Source: Rhodocyclaceae bacterium (lineage in GTDB: Bacteria > Pseudomonadota > Gammaproteobacteria > Burkholderiales > Rhodocyclaceae). From it: a DNA stretch of 52,676 nucleotides. Made by a program: the position numbers and the translations under genes. Shown here piece by piece: positions 51,603 to 52,676 of the stretch. The notes beneath the pieces are model-generated. The model was not told where the DNA came from and did no database searches. It worked only from the letters and a program-made list of their open reading frames with translations. Position 1 is the stretch's first letter, and every line of letters starts with the position of its first letter. The DNA lies in the NCBI GenBank assembly GCA_019455325.1, contig JACFMQ010000018.1, positions 1 to 52,676 on the forward strand, given 5' to 3'.

Positions 51603-52676
51603 GACGGCCCCCCACCGCGGCGACGCCGGCGCTGGCCATGACCAGCCCCGGCTCGACGCCGGCGAAGCGGTGCGGCGAGGATTCCGGCGCGTCCTTGAAG
51701 GCGCGGTGCAGCAGGTAGGCGCGGTTCGGCAGGTGCAGGTCCTCCGGCACGCGCTGGCCGTTCGACACGTAGTGCAGCTTGAGGCCGTGGCGCATGGCGA
51801 CGTCGAGCGCCGGCGCCAGGCTGGCCGCCTCGTCGACCTTGGTCAGGATGCAGCCGGCCAGCCCGCCGCCGCGATAGGCGCGGACGACGTCGTCCATGGT
51901 GTCGCCGCGGCCGGTGGCGTTCAGGAGCAGCAGGCGCTGCACGTTGCACGCGGAAAGCATGCCGATCTGCTCGGTGACCATCTGGTCGCGCTGGCTCATG
52001 CCCATCGTGTCGACCAGCACCATGTGCTTGTGGGAAAGCTCGGCGAGCGTCTGCCGCAGGTCGTCGCCGTCCTTCACCAGGTGCACCGGCACGCCGAGGA
52101 TGCGGCCGTAGATGCGCAGTTGCTCGTGGGCGCCGATCCGGTAGCCGTCGGTGGTCACCAGCGCCAGCTTGCTGGCGCCGTGGCGCAGCACGCAGCGGGC
52201 GGCGAGCTTGGCCGTGGTGGTGGTCTTGCCGACGCCGGTCGGGCCGACCAGCGCGAAGACGCCGCCGCGCTCGATGATGTCGTGGTCGCTGCCGAGCGTG
52301 CGCAGCGCGCGGTCGGCGGCGCCCCTGGCCCAGGCCTGCGCCTGGCGGGCGTCGAGTTCGTGCGGCAGGTCGTCGAGCAGTTCGCGGGCGAGTTGCGGCG
52401 AGAAGCCGCTGTCCAGCATCTGGCGCAGCAGTTCGGTCTTCACCGGCTCGTTGCGGGCGGTCTCGCCCCAGGCGAAGCCGGCCATGTGCTGTTCGACGAT
52501 CTGGCGCAGCGCGCGGATCTCGGCCATCACCGAGGCCGGCACCACCTCCGCCTCGCTGCGCGCGGCAGGCGCGGCCGGCGCCGGGGCGGGCGTCTCGATG
52601 CGCGGCATCGGCCGCGAGGCGATCGGCGCCGCCGGGCGCGGCGCGGCGGGCGCCTGGGCCGGCGCACGCGGCGGCG
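51595..52676 (-). CDS. flhF: Flagellar GTPase FlhF, 5' part outside the window
   Basis: The 3' part of flhF; the open frame runs to the window end, and its first visible residues form a Pro- and Ala-rich linker (PRAPAQAPAAPRPAAP), so the N-terminal B domain is missing from view. Counted from the Met at 52608, the N domain precedes the SRP-type GTPase core with P-loop VGPTGVGKTTTTAK (121-134), the G2/G3 region TDGYRIGAHEQLRIYG and VLVDTMGMSQRD. FlhF is a third SRP-family GTPase that recruits the flagellum to the cell pole and is stimulated by FlhG. The start codon and promoter lie beyond the window, most likely after flhA. Confidence 0.92.
   Translation of the reverse strand, partial: PPRAPAQAPAAPRPAAPIASRPMPRIETPAPAPAAPAARSEAEVVPASVMAEIRALRQIVEQHMAGFAWGETARNEPVKTELLRQMLDSGFSPQLARELLDDLPHELDARQAQAWARGAADRALRTLGSDHDIIERGGVFALVGPTGVGKTTTTAKLAARCVLRHGASKLALVTTDGYRIGAHEQLRIYGRILGVPVHLVKDGDDLRQTLAELSHKHMVLVDTMGMSQRDQMVTEQIGMLSACNVQRLLLLNATGRGDTMDDVVRAYRGGGLAGCILTKVDEAASLAPALDVAMRHGLKLHYVSNGQRVPEDLHLPNRAYLLHRAFKDAPESSPHRFAGVEPGLVMASAGVAAVGGRRG

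Overview
The window is very GC-rich, tightly packed, and dominated by one flagellar island of about 48 kb. Gene content and order (fliC-flaG-fliD-fliS-fliT, FlrBC, fliF to fliR, flgB to flgL, flgAMN, flhF-flhG-fliA-motCD, a PaaX regulator), the short flagellins and the GC bias suggest a polar-flagellate betaproteobacterium, probably of the Rhodocyclales (Azoarcus/Thauera/Dechloromonas type). That placement is an inference from protein resemblance; no rRNA gene lies in the window.

Layout. 1-330: initiator tRNA-fMet on the minus strand behind two tandem sigma-70-type promoters, followed after one base by a boxA-like rRNA-leader element. 310-2911: an orphan ParA ATPase, overlapping iclR-type and paaX-type regulators, and an unusual tRNA-Thr(UGU)-like gene converging on the end of paaX. 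3011-4786: a diguanylate cyclase (GGEEF with I-site). 4823-13475: a pseudaminic-acid (Pse) operon (pseB, pseC, an SpsF-type cytidylyltransferase, a Pse-associated methylase, a pseG-pseH fusion, pseI), then a large TPR protein with a GT-B-like C-terminal domain. 13597-21728: three short flagellins, flaG, fliD, fliS, fliT, a second FliK-like protein, an FhlB protein and a YcgR/PilZ protein. 21801-24705 (minus): fliE and the two-component pair flrC-flrB. 24799-35664: fliFGHIJ, then fliKLMNOPQR. 35651-36226 (minus): an unknown lipoprotein. 36228-46626 (minus): flgL, flgK, flgJ to flgB. 46791-48383: flgA, flgM, flgN. 48417 to the window end (minus): motD, motC, fliA, flhG and the 3' part of flhF. 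flhA, flhB, rpoN, an flrA/fleQ master regulator and chemotaxis genes are not present.

Regulation can largely be read from the DNA. Five sites match the sigma-54 -24/-12 consensus with exact GG-N10-GC spacing, before pseB, fliC1, fliE, fliK and flgB. Four sites match the sigma-28 consensus TAAAGTTT-N11-GCCGATAA with exact spacing, before fliC2, fliC3, flgK and flgM. FlrC (GAFTGA-type sigma-54 activator), FliA (sigma-28) and FlgM (anti-sigma-28) are all encoded here, so most of a three-tier flagellar hierarchy is visible. The Pse operon carries a sigma-54 site of its own, suggesting that flagellin sugar is made in step with the hook-basal body.

The points most worth a second look are: the glycosylation module, with a non-classical cytidylyltransferase, a fused PseG-PseH and a TPR glycosyltransferase candidate in place of a Maf-type enzyme; an FlhG that keeps its FlhF-activating motif but has lost the signature ParA/MinD catalytic residues; flagellin paralogues under different sigma factors with signs of gene conversion; and the two unusual tRNA loci.
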